Made by a program: the position numbers and the translations under genes. Under the pieces are notes generated by a model. The model had not been told where the DNA came from. It worked only from the letters and a program-made list of their open reading frames with translations, and searched no databases. A DNA stretch of 64,000 nt from the NCBI RefSeq assembly GCF_036320965.1, contig NC_092270.1, forward strand, positions 21,763,440-21,827,439, written 5' to 3'. The DNA is from Panulirus ornatus. Taxonomy: Eukaryota; Arthropoda; Malacostraca; Decapoda; Palinuridae. Shown in pieces: positions 1 through 12,295 of this stretch (position 1 is its first letter; each line of letters starts with the position of its first letter).

Positions 1-332
1 TCACCACTATGCAAGAACTGGGTATAATGTTCATGGTCCACCTCCCCCTGGTCCTTGTTACACACATGAAGGCCCCGTCATACAAGATGAGGTCATAGAA
101 GACATGTCAAGGATACAACATGAAATATATTCACAGTAGAGTAGATGTGGTCTCAGAACTACCCTTAACACTTGAACACCTGAAGGTGTTAACGATTGTT
201 CGGTTGGTGGATGTAGTTTGACGATGATGACCTTAATGACCCCTGGTAGTTGAAGGGCCTAGAGCCCAAACAACCAATTAACCGACGAACCGAAGCACCA
301 CAAACGCCACAGATGAGGTGAGGTTGTTGTAT
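1..332. other. unassigned sequence
   Basis: No recognisable gene, RNA or mobile element. The base composition is ordinary and no open frame in this stretch has convincing coding character. Confidence 0.5.
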
Positions 333-505
333 AATGGTCGTTATCTTAAACAGTGAGGGTGAACAATGGTGCTAGAGTTATCTTGAACAGTAAGGGTGAA
401 CAATGGTGCTAGAGTTATCTTGAACAGTAAGGGTGAACAATGGTGCTAGAGTTATCTTGAACAGTGAGGGTGAACAATGGTGTTTGAGTTATCTTGAACA
501 CATGA
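333..505. repeat. 37-bp minisatellite, about 4.5 copies
   Basis: A 37-bp unit containing 'gaacaatggtgctagag' followed by 'ttatcttgaacag' recurs head to tail from 361, with degenerate copies at each edge. A small open frame that starts at 433 begins inside this array and is not a credible gene. Confidence 0.85.
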
Positions 506-788
506 AGAGTGTTCAAAATTTTTGTACTGGTGGTCATAACTTGACCTTGATGACCAGTGACCTAGTTAGAGGAAGTTCTCCAATGTTACTCATCCATTGT
601 GAGTTATGTTTTGAGATTTCTTATGAGGCTAAGAATAACAATGATTTGGTATGTGAGAAGCAATGACAGACTTTCTGACTTACACGTTAAGTGTGTAAGT
701 AATTCACTTTAAATCATTAGTTTTGCTCGACTCTTGCAACACTAATCTTTTGAGTTTCTGATATTTTTTTTTACGTTTATCAACACAC

Positions 789-790
<2 letters not shown>
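506..790. other. unassigned sequence
   Basis: Unique AT-rich DNA between the 37-bp array and the first CT tract. Nothing recognisable. Confidence 0.4.

Positions 791-867
<77 letters not shown>
791..867. repeat. (CT)n microsatellite
   Basis: An uninterrupted CT dinucleotide run of about 77 bases. The Arg/Glu-rich open frame across it is only the GA-strand translation. Confidence 0.98.
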
Positions 868-869
<2 letters not shown>

Positions 870-2260
870 GCGATTGACGTTTGAGGCGAACCCTTGATGT
901 GTTCTTCAGTGCTGGAGGAAGGCGCATAAAAACCACCAGGCAGTGACAGCCAATAAATACGCGGGAAATATGAGAGCTTAAGGCATCTTGAGGCAGCGCT
1001 GGGCTCCCCTCCCCGCTAGTCTCGCATGAGAGACGCCTTTTGTTACGTCTTGTATCGAATACACCCCCCCCCCTACCGCAGCCAGTGGGCGTTGCTTCCC
1101 ATTCTCTATCAAACCTCCAGATTCGCTGGGTGATTCCAATCTTGCTCTGACGACTCTCTTGCTTAACGATGCCATCTTTTTTTTTTTATCTTATCGTGTA
1201 TGTTAGAGTTGTGTGCCACTGCGACTCAGCCATAGTTTGGGATTCGTCTTTTGTTCTTTGCGTTCACGTAAAACACACTCTCGCTCTCTCTCTCTCTCCT
1301 CCCAGACGTATGTATTGTGTGTCGCTTCTCTTGTGAAATCATTGGACAGAGGAAACTATAATATGCCCGCCACTGGCGTCAAATAATTCATTTCAGTTAC
1401 TCGAACACTGTAAAGCAGAAAGTGATTTGTATGTTACACTTCTGCCACCGAATGGGCGTGTGTGTAGAAACCCCAGTGAGATCTCTGATGTTTTCTAACT
1501 CTTAGTATGATACATAGACCCCTGTATGCTTGCTCTGTTCTCTCCCATGGCATATGTATACATAGTATACATACCTCCCATTCACCAGATGTAAACACAT
1601 CAAGGGTAAGGAGAGGGAGTGTGGCTCTGTCATGTCACCAACAGTTGGCCATGGGTAAACCCCTTTAATTCCATGTATCGTCTTAAAGGAAGCGGCTCAT
1701 CATGACTATATGTCTCCACCTCCGCCTTCTCTTGGTCGTCTCCTTGTGTCCCCTCATAAGTCTACTGTATATCAACACGTAAGGCTTCTCCTGTGTTACT
1801 CTCTCCCAGAAATAGCCCACTTCGAGCCCCATTGGTGGAACAGAGAAAGCTCTTTGCTGAACAGTGAACAATCTGCATTCTGGTTCTTGTGGACTGGACG
1901 CCAGTGGTGAAAAGAACGTCTTCCTTTCATCTTCATTTCAAGGTGATGAGTGGGCGAGGCGCCTTTTAACTCGAAGCTCCTTCCCTCGCGCCATAAATAT
2001 ATCAATGATAACAACAAGCCAACGCCATTTTTCATCATCAACTACTTTCCCACACAAAAATTTCGCCTTCGCTCCACAATGCCCGACTCAAACAAATGAG
2101 CGAACCCATTTCAGGGAGGGAGTGTTGAATAAATATTGAGCCATGTAGGATCTCGAGGCGGAGTGTGAGGTGGAGGAGGAGGGAAGTGGAGTATGGCTTA
2201 AGTCTAACATAATGACAAGTCTTGCTGGCTATAGGATGTGATGTGTGAGAACCAAACATC
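868..2260. other. unassigned sequence with short simple repeats
   Basis: About 1.4 kb with a short C run near 1062, a T run near 1170 and a short CT run near 1281-1299. Several overlapping frames of 60-90 codons (for example 1710-1910 and 1864-2139) lie on both strands. None shows a domain, a conserved motif or a clear exon structure, so I do not call a gene. Confidence 0.4.
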
Positions 2261-2261
2261 G

Positions 2262-2275
2262 CTTCTCTCTCTCTC

Positions 2276-2306
<31 letters not shown>

Positions 2307-2322
2307 CCTCCTCCTCCTCCGC
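2262..2322. repeat. (CT)n then (CTC)n microsatellite
   Basis: An interrupted CT run grading into CTC triplets. Confidence 0.95.
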
Positions 2323-2509
2323 CGCTGCTTCCATTCATATATCAACTCAAACAATGAAGGCATTTTTTTTTTTTTTTTTAAAGGATGGTTTGAAAAGAGA
2401 CGTTTATTGACCGGGCCAGACACCTGGCCAACAAATACCGGAATAGAACCTGTGATATTGGTCCCTCTCTCCACGTATTGTCCCGCCCCTCGAGTTTCCA
2501 CAGCCACCT

Positions 2510-2511
2510 TC

Positions 2512-2569
<58 letters not shown>
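2510..2569. repeat. (CT)n microsatellite
   Basis: A pyrimidine dinucleotide run. It forms an inverted pair with the (GA)n run at 2658-2741, separated by about 90 bases. Confidence 0.95.
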
Positions 2570-2572
<3 letters not shown>

Positions 2573-2655
2573 CAGAGGCGCCCCACCCCACCCCAACCAC
2601 CACACCACCCATTACCACCCACAGACAGGGCGCCGGGGGCTTCACCTAGGGCGTC

Positions 2656-2657
<2 letters not shown>

Positions 2658-2741
<84 letters not shown>
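2658..2741. repeat. (GA)n microsatellite
   Basis: A perfect purine dinucleotide run of about 84 bases, complementary to the CT run just upstream. Confidence 0.98.
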
Positions 2742-2743
<2 letters not shown>

Positions 2744-3017
2744 GATATTTTCTGGGGGCGCGGATGGGCGAGGAAGATGGACTGTGGGAGACGGCCAGGG
2801 CTCAGAGACCACGCCTCAGACCTTCCTCCCTCCTGCAGGGGATCCTGACGCAGGAGGAGAAGAAGGAACACCTTGCTGTAGGACACAGAGGCACAGAAGG
2901 GCAAGAGGAGGTCAGGGCAATAGATAATGTCTATCAGGGGAAGATAACTTCATGAACTGAAGCAAGACAGAGAGGGTTGACGCACGTGGGGACGTGGGCA
3001 AGATGGATCTACGATGT
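2742..3017. other. unassigned sequence before the array cluster
   Basis: GC-richer unique DNA leading into the first minisatellite. The frames crossing it run on from the GA tract and have no independent support. Confidence 0.4.
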
Positions 3018-3613
3018 ACAGGTGAGGATAATGATGTACAGTGAGGATAATGATGTACAGGTGAGGATAATGATGTACAGGTGAGGATAATGATGTACAG
3101 AGTGAGGATAATGATGTACAGAGTGAGGATAATGATGTACAGTGAGGATAATGATGTACAGTGAGGATAATGATGTACAGTGAGGATAATGATGTACAGT
3201 GAGGATAATGATGTACAGTGAGGATAATGATGTACAGTGAGTATAATGATGTACAGGTGAGGATAATGATGTACAGTGAGGATAATGATGTACAGAGTGA
3301 GGATAATGATGTACAGGTGAGGATAATGATGTACAGTGAGGATAATGATGTACAGTGAGGATAATGATGTACAGTGAGGATAATGATGTACAGGTGAGGA
3401 TAATGATGTACAGTGAGGATAATGATGTACAGAGTGAGGATAATGATGTATAGTGAGGATAATGATGTACAGTGAGGATAATGATGTACAGGTGAGGATA
3501 ATGATGTACAGTGAGGATAATGATATACAGTGAGGATAATGATGTACAGTGAGGATAATGATATACAGTGAGGATAATGATGTACAGTGAGGATAATGAT
3601 GTACAGTGAGGAT
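3018..3613. repeat. 19-21-bp minisatellite, about 30 copies
   Basis: The core 'gaggataatgatgtacag' is repeated head to tail, joined by a spacer of t, gt or agt that gives 19, 20 and 21-bp units. A few single-base variants occur (atatac for gtacag, gagtataat). It ends in a degenerate unit 'ggataaagaactga'. Confidence 0.97.
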
Positions 3614-3689
3614 AAAGAACTGAATAACTAAGGACTGATAAGAAGCAGAGTGAGGTGGCTGGGGCAGAAGGGCGTATTGATCAAGAGAG

Positions 3690-6093
3690 AAGGATGGATG
3701 ACTAGGTCACATGGATGAAGGATGGATGACTGACGTGAAGGATGACTAGGTCACATGGATGAAGGATGGATGACTGACGTGAAGGATGACTAGGTCACAT
3801 GGATGAAGGTTGGATGACTGACGTGAAGGATGACTAGGTCACATGGATGAAGGATGGATGACTGAGGTGAAGGATGACTAGGTAACATGGATGAAGGATG
3901 GATGACTGAGGCTAAGGATGACTAGGTCACATGGATGAAGGATGGATGACTGACGTGAAGGATGACTAGGTCACATGGATGAAGGATGGATGACTAGGTC
4001 ACATGGATGAAGGATGGATGACTAGGTCACATGGATGAAGGATGGATGACTGACGTGAAGGATGACTAGGTCACATGGATGAAGGATGGATGACTGACGT
4101 GAAGGATGACTAGGTCACATGGATGAAGGATGGATGACTGACGTGAAGGATGACTAGGTCACATGGATGAAGGATGGATGACTGACGTGAAGGATGACTA
4201 GGTCACATGGATGAAGGATGGATGACTGACGTGAAGGATGACTAGGTCACATGGATGAAGGATGGATGACTGACGTGAAGGATGACTAGGTCACATGGAT
4301 GAAGGATGGATGACTGACGTGAAGGATGACTAGGTCACATGGATGAAGGATGGATGACTGACGTGAAGGATGACTAGGTCACATGGATGAAGGATGGATG
4401 ACTGACGTGAAGGATGACTAGGTCACATGGATGAAGGATGGATGACTGACGTGAAGGATGACTAGGTCACATGGATGAAGGATGGATGACTAGGTCACAT
4501 GGATGAAGGATGGATGACTGACGTGAAGGATGACTAGGTCACATGGATGAAGGATGGATGACTAGGTCACATGGATGAAGGATGGATGACTGACGTGAAG
4601 GATGACTAGGTCACATGGATGAAGGATGGATGACTGACGTGAAGGATGACTAGGTCACATGGATGAAGGATGGATGACTGACGTGAAGGATGACTAGGTC
4701 ACATGGATGAAGGATGGATGACTAGGTCACATGGATGAAGGATGGATGACTGACGTGAAGGATGACTAGGTCACATGGATGAAGGATGGATGACTGACGT
4801 GAAGGATGACTAGGTCACATGGATGAAGGATGGATGACTAGGTCACATGGATGAAGGATGGATGACTGACGTGAAGGATGACTAGGTCACATGGATGAAG
4901 GATGGATGACTAGGTCACATGGATGAAGGATGGATGACTAGGTCACATGGATGAAGGATGGATGACTGACGTGAAGGATGACTAGGTCACATGGATGAAG
5001 GATGGATGACTAGGTCACATGGATGAAGGATGGATGACTAGGTCACATGGATGAAGGATGGATGACTGACGTGAAGGATGACTAGGTCACATGGATGAAG
5101 GATGGATGACTGACGTGAAGGATGACTAGGTCACATGGATGAAGGATGGATGACTGACGTGAAGGATGACTAGGTCACATGGATGAAGGATGGATGACTG
5201 ACGTGAAGGATGACTAGGTCACATGGATGAAGGATGGATGACTGACGTGAAGGATGACTAGGTCACATGGATGAAGGATGGATGACTAGGTCACATGGAT
5301 GAAGGATGGATGACTGACGTGAAGGATGACTAGGTCACATGGATGAAGGATGGATGACTGACGTGAAGGATGACTAGGTCACATGGATGAAGGATGGATG
5401 ACTGACGTGAAGGATGACTAGGTCACATGGATGAAGGATGGATGACTGACGTGAAGGATGACTAGGTCACATGGATGAAGGATGGATGACTGACGTGAAG
5501 GATGACTAGGTCACATGGATGAAGGATGGATGACTGACGTGAAGGATGACTAGGTCACATGGATGAAGGATGGATGACTGACGTGAAGGATGACTAGGTC
5601 ACATGGATGAAGGATGGATGACTAGGTCACATGGATGAAGGATGGATGACTGACGTGAAGGATGACTAGGTCACATGGATGAAGGATGGATGACTGACGT
5701 GAAGGATGACTAGGTCACATGGATGAAGGATGGATGACTGACGTGAAGGATGACTAGGTCACATGGATGAAGGATGGATGACTGACGTGAAGGATGACTA
5801 GGTCACATGGATGAAGGATGGATGACTGACGTGAAGGATGACTAGGTCACATGGATGAAGGATGGATGACTGACGTGAAGGATGACTAGGTCACATGGAT
5901 GAAGGATGGATGACTGACGTGAAGGATGACTAGGTCACATGGATGAAGGATGGATGACTGACGTGAAGGATGACTAGGTCACATGGATGAAGGATGGATG
6001 ACTGACGTGAAGGATGACTAGGTCACATGGATGAAGGATGGATGACTAGGTCACATGGATGAAGGATGGATGACTGACGTGAAGGATGACTAG
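3690..6093. repeat. 44/28-bp two-length minisatellite, about 60 units
   Basis: The long unit (44 bp) contains 'gatggatgactgacgtgaag' followed by 'gatgactaggtcacatgg'. The short unit (28 bp) lacks exactly the 16 bp between two 'gatgac' copies. From 3721 I read long/short units in the order L6 S2 L10 S L S L3 S L2 S L S2 L S2 L5 S L7 S L9 S, then a truncated L, which accounts for the length to 6093. Sequence variants sit mainly in the first five long units, and the rest are essentially identical. No long open frame. Confidence 0.97.
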
Positions 6094-9000
6094 GTGGTAG
6101 GTTTACGAGCGATGATTGGGTGGTGGGTATACGAGCGATGATTGGGTGGTAGGTTTACGAGCGATGATTGGGTGGTGGGTATACGAGCGATGATTGGGTG
6201 GTAGGTTTACGAGCGATGATTGGGTGGTGAGTTTACGAGCGATGATTGGGTGGTGGGTATACGAGCGATGATTGGGTGGTGGGTATACGAGCGATGATTG
6301 GGTGGTAGGTTTACGAGCGATGATTGGGTGGTAGGTTTACGAGCGATGATTGGGTGGTGGGTATACGAGCGATGATTGGGTGGTGGGTATACGAGCGATG
6401 ATTGGGTGGTGGGTATACGAGCGATGATTGGGTGGTGGGTATACGAGCGATGATTGGGTGGTGGGTATACGAGCGATGATTGGGTGGTGGGTATACGAGC
6501 GATGATTGGGTGGTGGGTATACGAGCGATGATTGGGTGGTGGGTATACGAGCGATGATTGGGTGGTGGGTATACGAGCGATGATTGGGTGGTAGGTTTAC
6601 GAGCGATGATTGGGTGGTGAGTTTACGAGCGATGATTGGGTGGTGGGTATACGAGCGATGATTGGGTGGTGGGTATACGAGCGATGATTGGGTGGTGGGT
6701 ATACGAGCGATGATTGGGTGGTGAGTTTACGAGCGATGATTGGGTGGTGGGTATACGAGCGATGATTGGGTGGTAGGTTTACGAGCGATGATTGGGTGGT
6801 GGGTATACGAGCGATGATTGGGTGGTAGGTTTACGAGCGATGATTGGGTGGTGGGTATACGAGCGATGATTGGGTGGTGGGTATACGAGCGATGATTGGG
6901 TGGTGGGTATACGAGCGATGATTGGGTGGTGGGTATACGAGCGATGATTGGGTGGTGGGTATACGAGCGATGATTGGGTGGTAGGTTTACGAGCGATGAT
7001 TGGGTGGTAGGTTTACGAGCGATGATTGGGTGGTAGGTTTACGAGCGATGATTGGGTGGTGAGTTTACGAGCGATGATTGGGTGGTAGGTTTACGAGCGA
7101 TGATTGGGTGGTGGGTATACGAGCGATGATTGGGTGGTGGGTATACGAGCGATGATTGGGTGGTGGGTATACGAGCGATGATTGGGTGGTGGGTATACGA
7201 GCGATGATTGGGTGGTAGGTTTACGAGCGATGATTGGGTGGTAGGTTTACGAGCGATGATTGGGTGGTGGGTATACGAGCGATGATTGGGTGGTGGGTTT
7301 ACGAGCGATGATTGGGTGGTAGGTTTACGAGCGATGATTGGGTGGTAGGTTTACGAGCGATGATTGGGTGGTGAGTTTACGAGCGATGATTGGGTGGTGG
7401 GTATACGAGCGATGATTGGGTGGTAGGTTTACGAGCGATGATTGGGTGGTAGGTTTACGAGCGATGATTGGGTGGTGGGTATACGAGCGATGATTGGGTG
7501 GTGAGTTTACGAGCGATGATTGGGTGGTGAGTTTACGAGCGATGATTGGGTGGTGGGTATACGAGCGATGATTGGGTGGTAGGTTTACGAGCGATGATTG
7601 GGTGGTAGGTTTACGAGCGATGATTGGGTGGTAGGTTTACGAGCGATGATTGGGTGGTGGGTTTACGAGCGATGATTGGGTGGTGGGTATACGAGCGATG
7701 ATTGGGTGGTGAGTTTACGAGCGATGATTGGGTGGTGGGTTTACGAGCGATGATTGGGTGGTGGGTTTACGAGCGATGATTGGGTGGTAGGTTTACGAGC
7801 GATGATTGGGTGGTGGGTATACGAGCGATGATTGGGTGGTGGGTATACGAGCGATGATTGGGTGGTGAGTTTACGAGCGATGATTGGGTGGTAGGTTTAC
7901 GAGCGATGATTGGGTGGTGGGTTTACGAGCGATGATTGGGTGGTAGGTTTACGAGCGATGATTGGGTGGTAGGTTTACGAGCGATGATTGGGTGGTAGGT
8001 TTACGAGCGATGATTGGGTGGTAGGTTTACGAGCGATGATTGGGTGGTAGGTTTACGAGCGATGATTGGGTGGTAGGTTTACGAGCGATGATTGGGTGGT
8101 GGGTATACGAGCGATGATTGGGTGGTGAGTTTACGAGCGATGATTGGGTGGTAGGTTTACGAGCGATGATTGGGTGGTGAGTTTACGAGCGATGATTGGG
8201 TGGTGGGTATACGAGCGATGATTGGGTGGTAGGTTTACGAGCGATGATTGGGTGGTGGGTTTACGAGCGATGATTGGGTGGTGGGTTTACGAGCGATGAT
8301 TGGGTGGTGGGTTTACGAGCGATGATTGGGTGGTGGGTATACGAGCGATGATTGGGTGGTGGGTATACGAGCGATGATTGGGTGGTAGGTTTACGAGCGA
8401 TGATTGGATGGTGGGTATACGAGCGATGATTGGGTGGTGAGTTTACGAGCGATGATTGGGTGGTGGGTATACGAGCGATGATTGGGTGGTGAGTTTACGA
8501 GCGATGATTGGGTGGTGGGTATACGAGCGATGATTGGGTGGTGAGTTTACGAGCGATGATTGGGTGGTGAGTTTACGAGCGATGATTGGGTGGTAGGTTT
8601 ACGAGCGATGATTGGGTGGTGGGTATACGAGCGATGATTGGGTGGTGAGTTTACGAGCGATGATTGGGTGGTGGGTATACGAGCGATGATTGGGTGGTAG
8701 GTTTACGAGCGATGATTGGGTGGTGAGTTTACGAGCGATGATTGGGTGGTGGGTTTACGAGCGATGATTGGGTGGTGGGTATACGAGCGATGATTGGGTG
8801 GTGGGTATACGAGCGATGATTGGGTGGTAGGTTTACGAGCGATGATTGGGTGGTGAGTTTACGAGTGATGATTGGGTGGTAGGTTTACGAGCGATGATTG
8901 GGTGGTAGGTTTACGAGCGATGATTGGGTGGTGGGTATACGAGCGATGATTGGGTGGTAGGTTTACGAGCGATGATTGGGTGGTGAGTTTACGAGCGATG

Positions 9001-9482
9001 ATTGGGTGGTAGGTTTACGAGCGATGATTGGGTGGTGAGTTTACGAGCGATGATTGGGTGGTGGGTATACGAGCGATGATTGGGTGGTGGGTATACGAGC
9101 GATGATTGGGTGGTAGGTTTACGAGCGATGATTGGGTGGTAGGTTTACGAGCGATGATTGGGTGGTGGGTATACGAGCGATGATTGGGTGGTAGGTTTAC
9201 GAGCGATGATTGGGTGGTGGGTATACGAGCGATGATTGGGTGGTAGGTTTACGAGCGATGATTGGGTGGTGAGTTTACGAGCGATGATTGGGTGGTGGGT
9301 ATACGAGCGATGATTGGGTGGTGGGTTTACGAGCGATGATTGGGTGGTGAGTTTACGAGCGATGATTGGGTGGTGGGTTTACGAGCGATGATTGGGTGGT
9401 GAGTTTACGAGCGATGATTGGGTGGTGGGTTTACGAGCGATGATTGGGTGGTAGGTTTACGAGCGATGATTGGGTGGTGGGT
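6094..9482. repeat. 26-bp variant-repeat minisatellite, about 130 copies
   Basis: The constant core 'acgagcgatgattgggtggt' is followed by a six-base variable segment in four main states: gggtat, aggttt, gagttt and gggttt. Unit length is constant, and single-base exceptions are rare (gattggatgg near 8406, gagtgatg near 8864). It begins directly where the 44/28-bp array ends mid-unit. Confidence 0.97.
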
Positions 9483-9487
9483 ATACG

Positions 9488-9555
9488 AGGTACCAGAGCA
9501 CAGACCAGGTACCACAGAACAGACCAGGTACCACAGAACAGACCAGGTACCACAG
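9488..9555. repeat. 19-bp minisatellite, about 3 copies
   Basis: The unit 'agaccaggtaccacagaac' is repeated about three times directly after the 26-bp array, making a fourth consecutive tandem array. Confidence 0.9.
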
Positions 9556-10290
9556 ACAAGCTAAGCGTCACAAAGGAGCTAAACAAGGAACAGTTTGAGT
9601 ACAGGATGTAGATAGGATGACATACTTGGCCACAAGTGGGAGCAGGAGGCCTAGAGCAACATACAGGAGGAGAAACCACTGTCTATAAACAGAGAAGCAA
9701 TGACCACGATCGAAGGAAGCTTTGGAGGGAGGGAAAAGAACTGACAGGCGTCTCCACCCGTCAAGGACCATCCACCACCTCGTAGTAACACGAAACTTCA
9801 AAAGGACGAAGGAAAACACTATTCTTCCGATGCCATCGAGGAAGCAGCTTTCAATGTGTGGACGAAGAGAAGGAACAGTTTGACACAGATGTCGAGAGTC
9901 CCCCTCAAAAAAAAACCCAAAAAAACTGGAGGAGGAAAGAAGCCAGCGAGAACGGTCGTGCAGAAAATGCTGCTTGCAGGAGACTGGATTAAGGAATCGA
10001 GACCATATCCAAAATCACTTGTCAAGATGTCAGAGCTGCCATTAAGCTGATGGCTAGGCTGAAAAGCCTCAGGATAGAGCAAGATCAATAAAGCGATATT
10101 GGAAAGCAAGTCGAGGAAGATCATCTTGCGTTCTGCCTCAGCGTTACGAAGACAATCTTTCTGTTGGCTGTTCTTAAGATAGATTAATGAAAAGGGTCAG
10201 AAAAAATAGGACACCGAGAGCAACTCAAACACTACATGGAGCCAAATCTTTATTTCTTTTTTTTTGATGTTAGCTGAGAGGGTACGTGAG
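9556..10290. other. unassigned sequence with a Lys-rich frame
   Basis: Unique DNA. A 64-codon plus-strand frame at 9856-10050 is basic, with a KKKPKK patch followed by GGGKK. The minus-strand frames here are hydrophobic. I see no conserved domain, splice pattern or upstream homology. The run of A at about 9908 and the frame breaks suggest chance or decayed sequence rather than a gene. Confidence 0.3.
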
Positions 10291-10420
10291 GGGGTATCCT
10301 TTCTCTTCTAGGGATATTTCTGCCTCCTGACGGGGCATTTCTACTCTCCTGAAGGTACACGTGCCCTTATAGGGACGTCCCTGCTCTCCTGAGGGTCCCA
10401 AGCAGCCCCTAAAGGAGGAG
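10291..10420. repeat. degenerate short tandem repeat
   Basis: Loose recurrences of 'tctcctga' followed by 'ggg' at roughly 30-45-base spacing. A diverged minisatellite is possible. Confidence 0.4.
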
Positions 10421-10544
10421 GGAGCCAGCAGGACCTGCAGATGACGTGGAGGTGGGGATGGAAAGGGGGTGCGGGAGACACAGGGAGGGTGAGGGCGGGC
10501 GCGACGCGAGGTCGGGCTAGAAGGAAAATTTTCTCCCTCCCTCA

Positions 10545-10800
10545 CCCGTGTGTGGTGGAGGGAGGGAAGGAGGGGGAGGGAGGGGAGGGAGGGAGGGGGA
10601 GGGAGGGAGGGATCTCTGAGAGAGGGTTGGAAGAGGCAAGAAGTTTTTCAAGTGGTAAAAATGACGCAGGGATAAAGTCAAGTGGTGGTGGTGGTGTGTG
10701 GGGGAGAGAGGGAGAGGTCGGGGGTGGGAGAGAGAGGGAGGGGGACGTGTGTGTGTGTGTGTGGACGCGCGGGGGAGGGGGGGGTGGTACCCCCCCTGGT
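10545..10800. repeat. G-rich low-complexity tract
   Basis: Runs of ggga and gggagg, gt dinucleotides (10748-10762) and a poly-G run give strong strand asymmetry. Frames of 100-180 residues across it are compositional artefacts. Confidence 0.8.
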
Positions 10801-10916
10801 CACAACCGGTCGAGGGCAAAAGTGGGACTTAATGACGGACTTGAGATAGGCCGAGCGTGCACGGGAATGTTATTAAGCTTAGATGTGGGACTCACATATT
10901 TCTACGAAGACGTGAG

Positions 10917-10918
<2 letters not shown>

Positions 10919-10967
<49 letters not shown>
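10919..10967. repeat. (GT)n microsatellite
   Basis: An uninterrupted GT run. Confidence 0.97.
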
Positions 10968-10968
<1 letters not shown>

Positions 10969-11083
10969 GTGGTTGTACTGTTGTGGACCTGAAAGGCACG
11001 TGAGCGGTGGTGCACAGTCTTGGCCGTTGTAGCTCAGTGTTGTACTAGTGCGTTGGCGTATAGTCTAAGGGCGCTACGTTGTG

Positions 11084-11343
11084 GGAGTGTGTGTGTGTGT
11101 GTTGTGGTGCAGGGTACGTGTGTGGAGTTGTGTGAGTGCGTGTGTTTGGGGATGGGTGGGTGTGTGGGGTTGTGTGAAGGAGTGTGTTGGTGTGGGTGTG
11201 TGTGGGGTTGTGTGAGTGCGTGTGTTGGTGTGGGTGTGTGTGGGGTTGTGTGAGGGAGTGTGTTGGTGTGGGTGTGTGTGGGGTTGTGTGAGGGAGTGTG
11301 TTGGTGTGGGTGTGTGTGGGGTTGTATGAGGGAGTGTGTTAGG
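11084..11343. repeat. GT-rich minisatellite, about 40-bp unit
   Basis: The motif 'gtgttggtgtgggtgtgtgt' followed by 'ggggttgtgtgag' is repeated about five times in tandem. The Thr/His/Pro-rich minus-strand frames are its translation. Confidence 0.92.
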
Positions 11344-11384
11344 TGTATACATCGCAAGGGAGTGTGTCTAGGTGCGCAGTGTTG

Positions 11385-11388
<4 letters not shown>

Positions 11389-11449
<61 letters not shown>
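11389..11449. repeat. (GA)n microsatellite
   Basis: A perfect AG run of about 60 bases. Confidence 0.98.
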
Positions 11450-11453
<4 letters not shown>

Positions 11454-11818
11454 GCCTTCAGAGTGTTGATGCAGAAGCACCCTCACACACTGACACACCC
11501 ACACACACACACACAAACACACAGGTCCCCAGACTGACCAGATCTGTCCCTCCCCCACTTCTCTTTCTCTCTATGGCCCCTTCATCAATGAATTGATTAG
11601 CTGAAGGAAATATAGAGCTGAGTGTGTGATGATGATGATGTCTTCCATTCAAGGAAAAGTCGGGTCCACAAGACGTAAAGATGGAGGACGAATCCTTAAC
11701 CCACAGGATGGAGCGCTCCAGCCCAGAGCTATGGGTCAGATGGATCGTGGGTTTGTGGAGTGGGGGACGATGCTGGAGGGGTTATAATGGATGGGGTGTG
11801 GGAGGGATACGCCCGTGA

Positions 11819-11827
11819 TGTGTGTGT

Positions 11828-11879
<52 letters not shown>
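11819..11879. repeat. (TG)n microsatellite
   Basis: A near-perfect TG run with one TCTG interruption. Confidence 0.97.
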
Positions 11880-11882
<3 letters not shown>

Positions 11883-11984
11883 CAAAGCCATTTTTTTAAA
11901 TTTTTCTGTTGTTTTTTTCCCCTGGGAGGACGGTGGACAAGGTGAACTATTGGTTCATAAAGCAAGACAGACCCAGGAGGGACC

Positions 11985-12235
11985 ACAGCGTGGGGGGGGG
12001 GGGGGATGGGGCCTCACTGGGGGTAGGACTCTAGTAGGAGATGGGGCCACAGTGTGGGGGTAGGAGACTAGTGAAAGATGGGGCCTCAGTGGGGGTAGGA
12101 GACTAGTGAAAGATGGGGCCACAGTGTGGGGGTAGGAGACTAGTGAAAGATGGGGCCACAGTGGGGGTAGGACTCTAGTAGGAGATGGGACCACAGTGGG
12201 GGTAGGAGACTAGTGAAAGATGGGGCCACAGTGGG
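11985..12235. repeat. 37-40-bp minisatellite with poly-G start
   Basis: The unit 'gatggggccacagtg' followed by 'ggggtaggagactagtgaaa' occurs about six times. It is preceded by a run of about 13 G. Confidence 0.92.
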
Positions 12236-12237
12236 CA

Positions 12238-12241
12238 CACA

Positions 12242-12278
<37 letters not shown>

Positions 12279-12295
12279 ACACACACACACACACA
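12238..12295. repeat. (CA)n microsatellite
   Basis: A CA run interrupted once by a TA step. Confidence 0.97.

Noticed and set aside
333..505. CRISPR-like 37-bp repeats
   Set aside because: Head-to-tail identical units without spacers, so an ordinary minisatellite.
742..936. Arg/Glu (RERE) and Ser/Leu (SLSL) repeat peptides across the window
   Set aside because: These are simple translations of GA and CT dinucleotide runs. The same applies to YIYI, VCVC and HTHT frames over TA, GT and CA runs.
3690..6093. CRISPR-like array
   Set aside because: The units are contiguous with no unique spacers, and the surrounding elements are eukaryotic. It is a minisatellite.
9856..10050. Lys-rich basic DNA-binding peptide
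   Set aside because: The basic patch is mostly an A run. Frames break on both sides, with no recognised domain.
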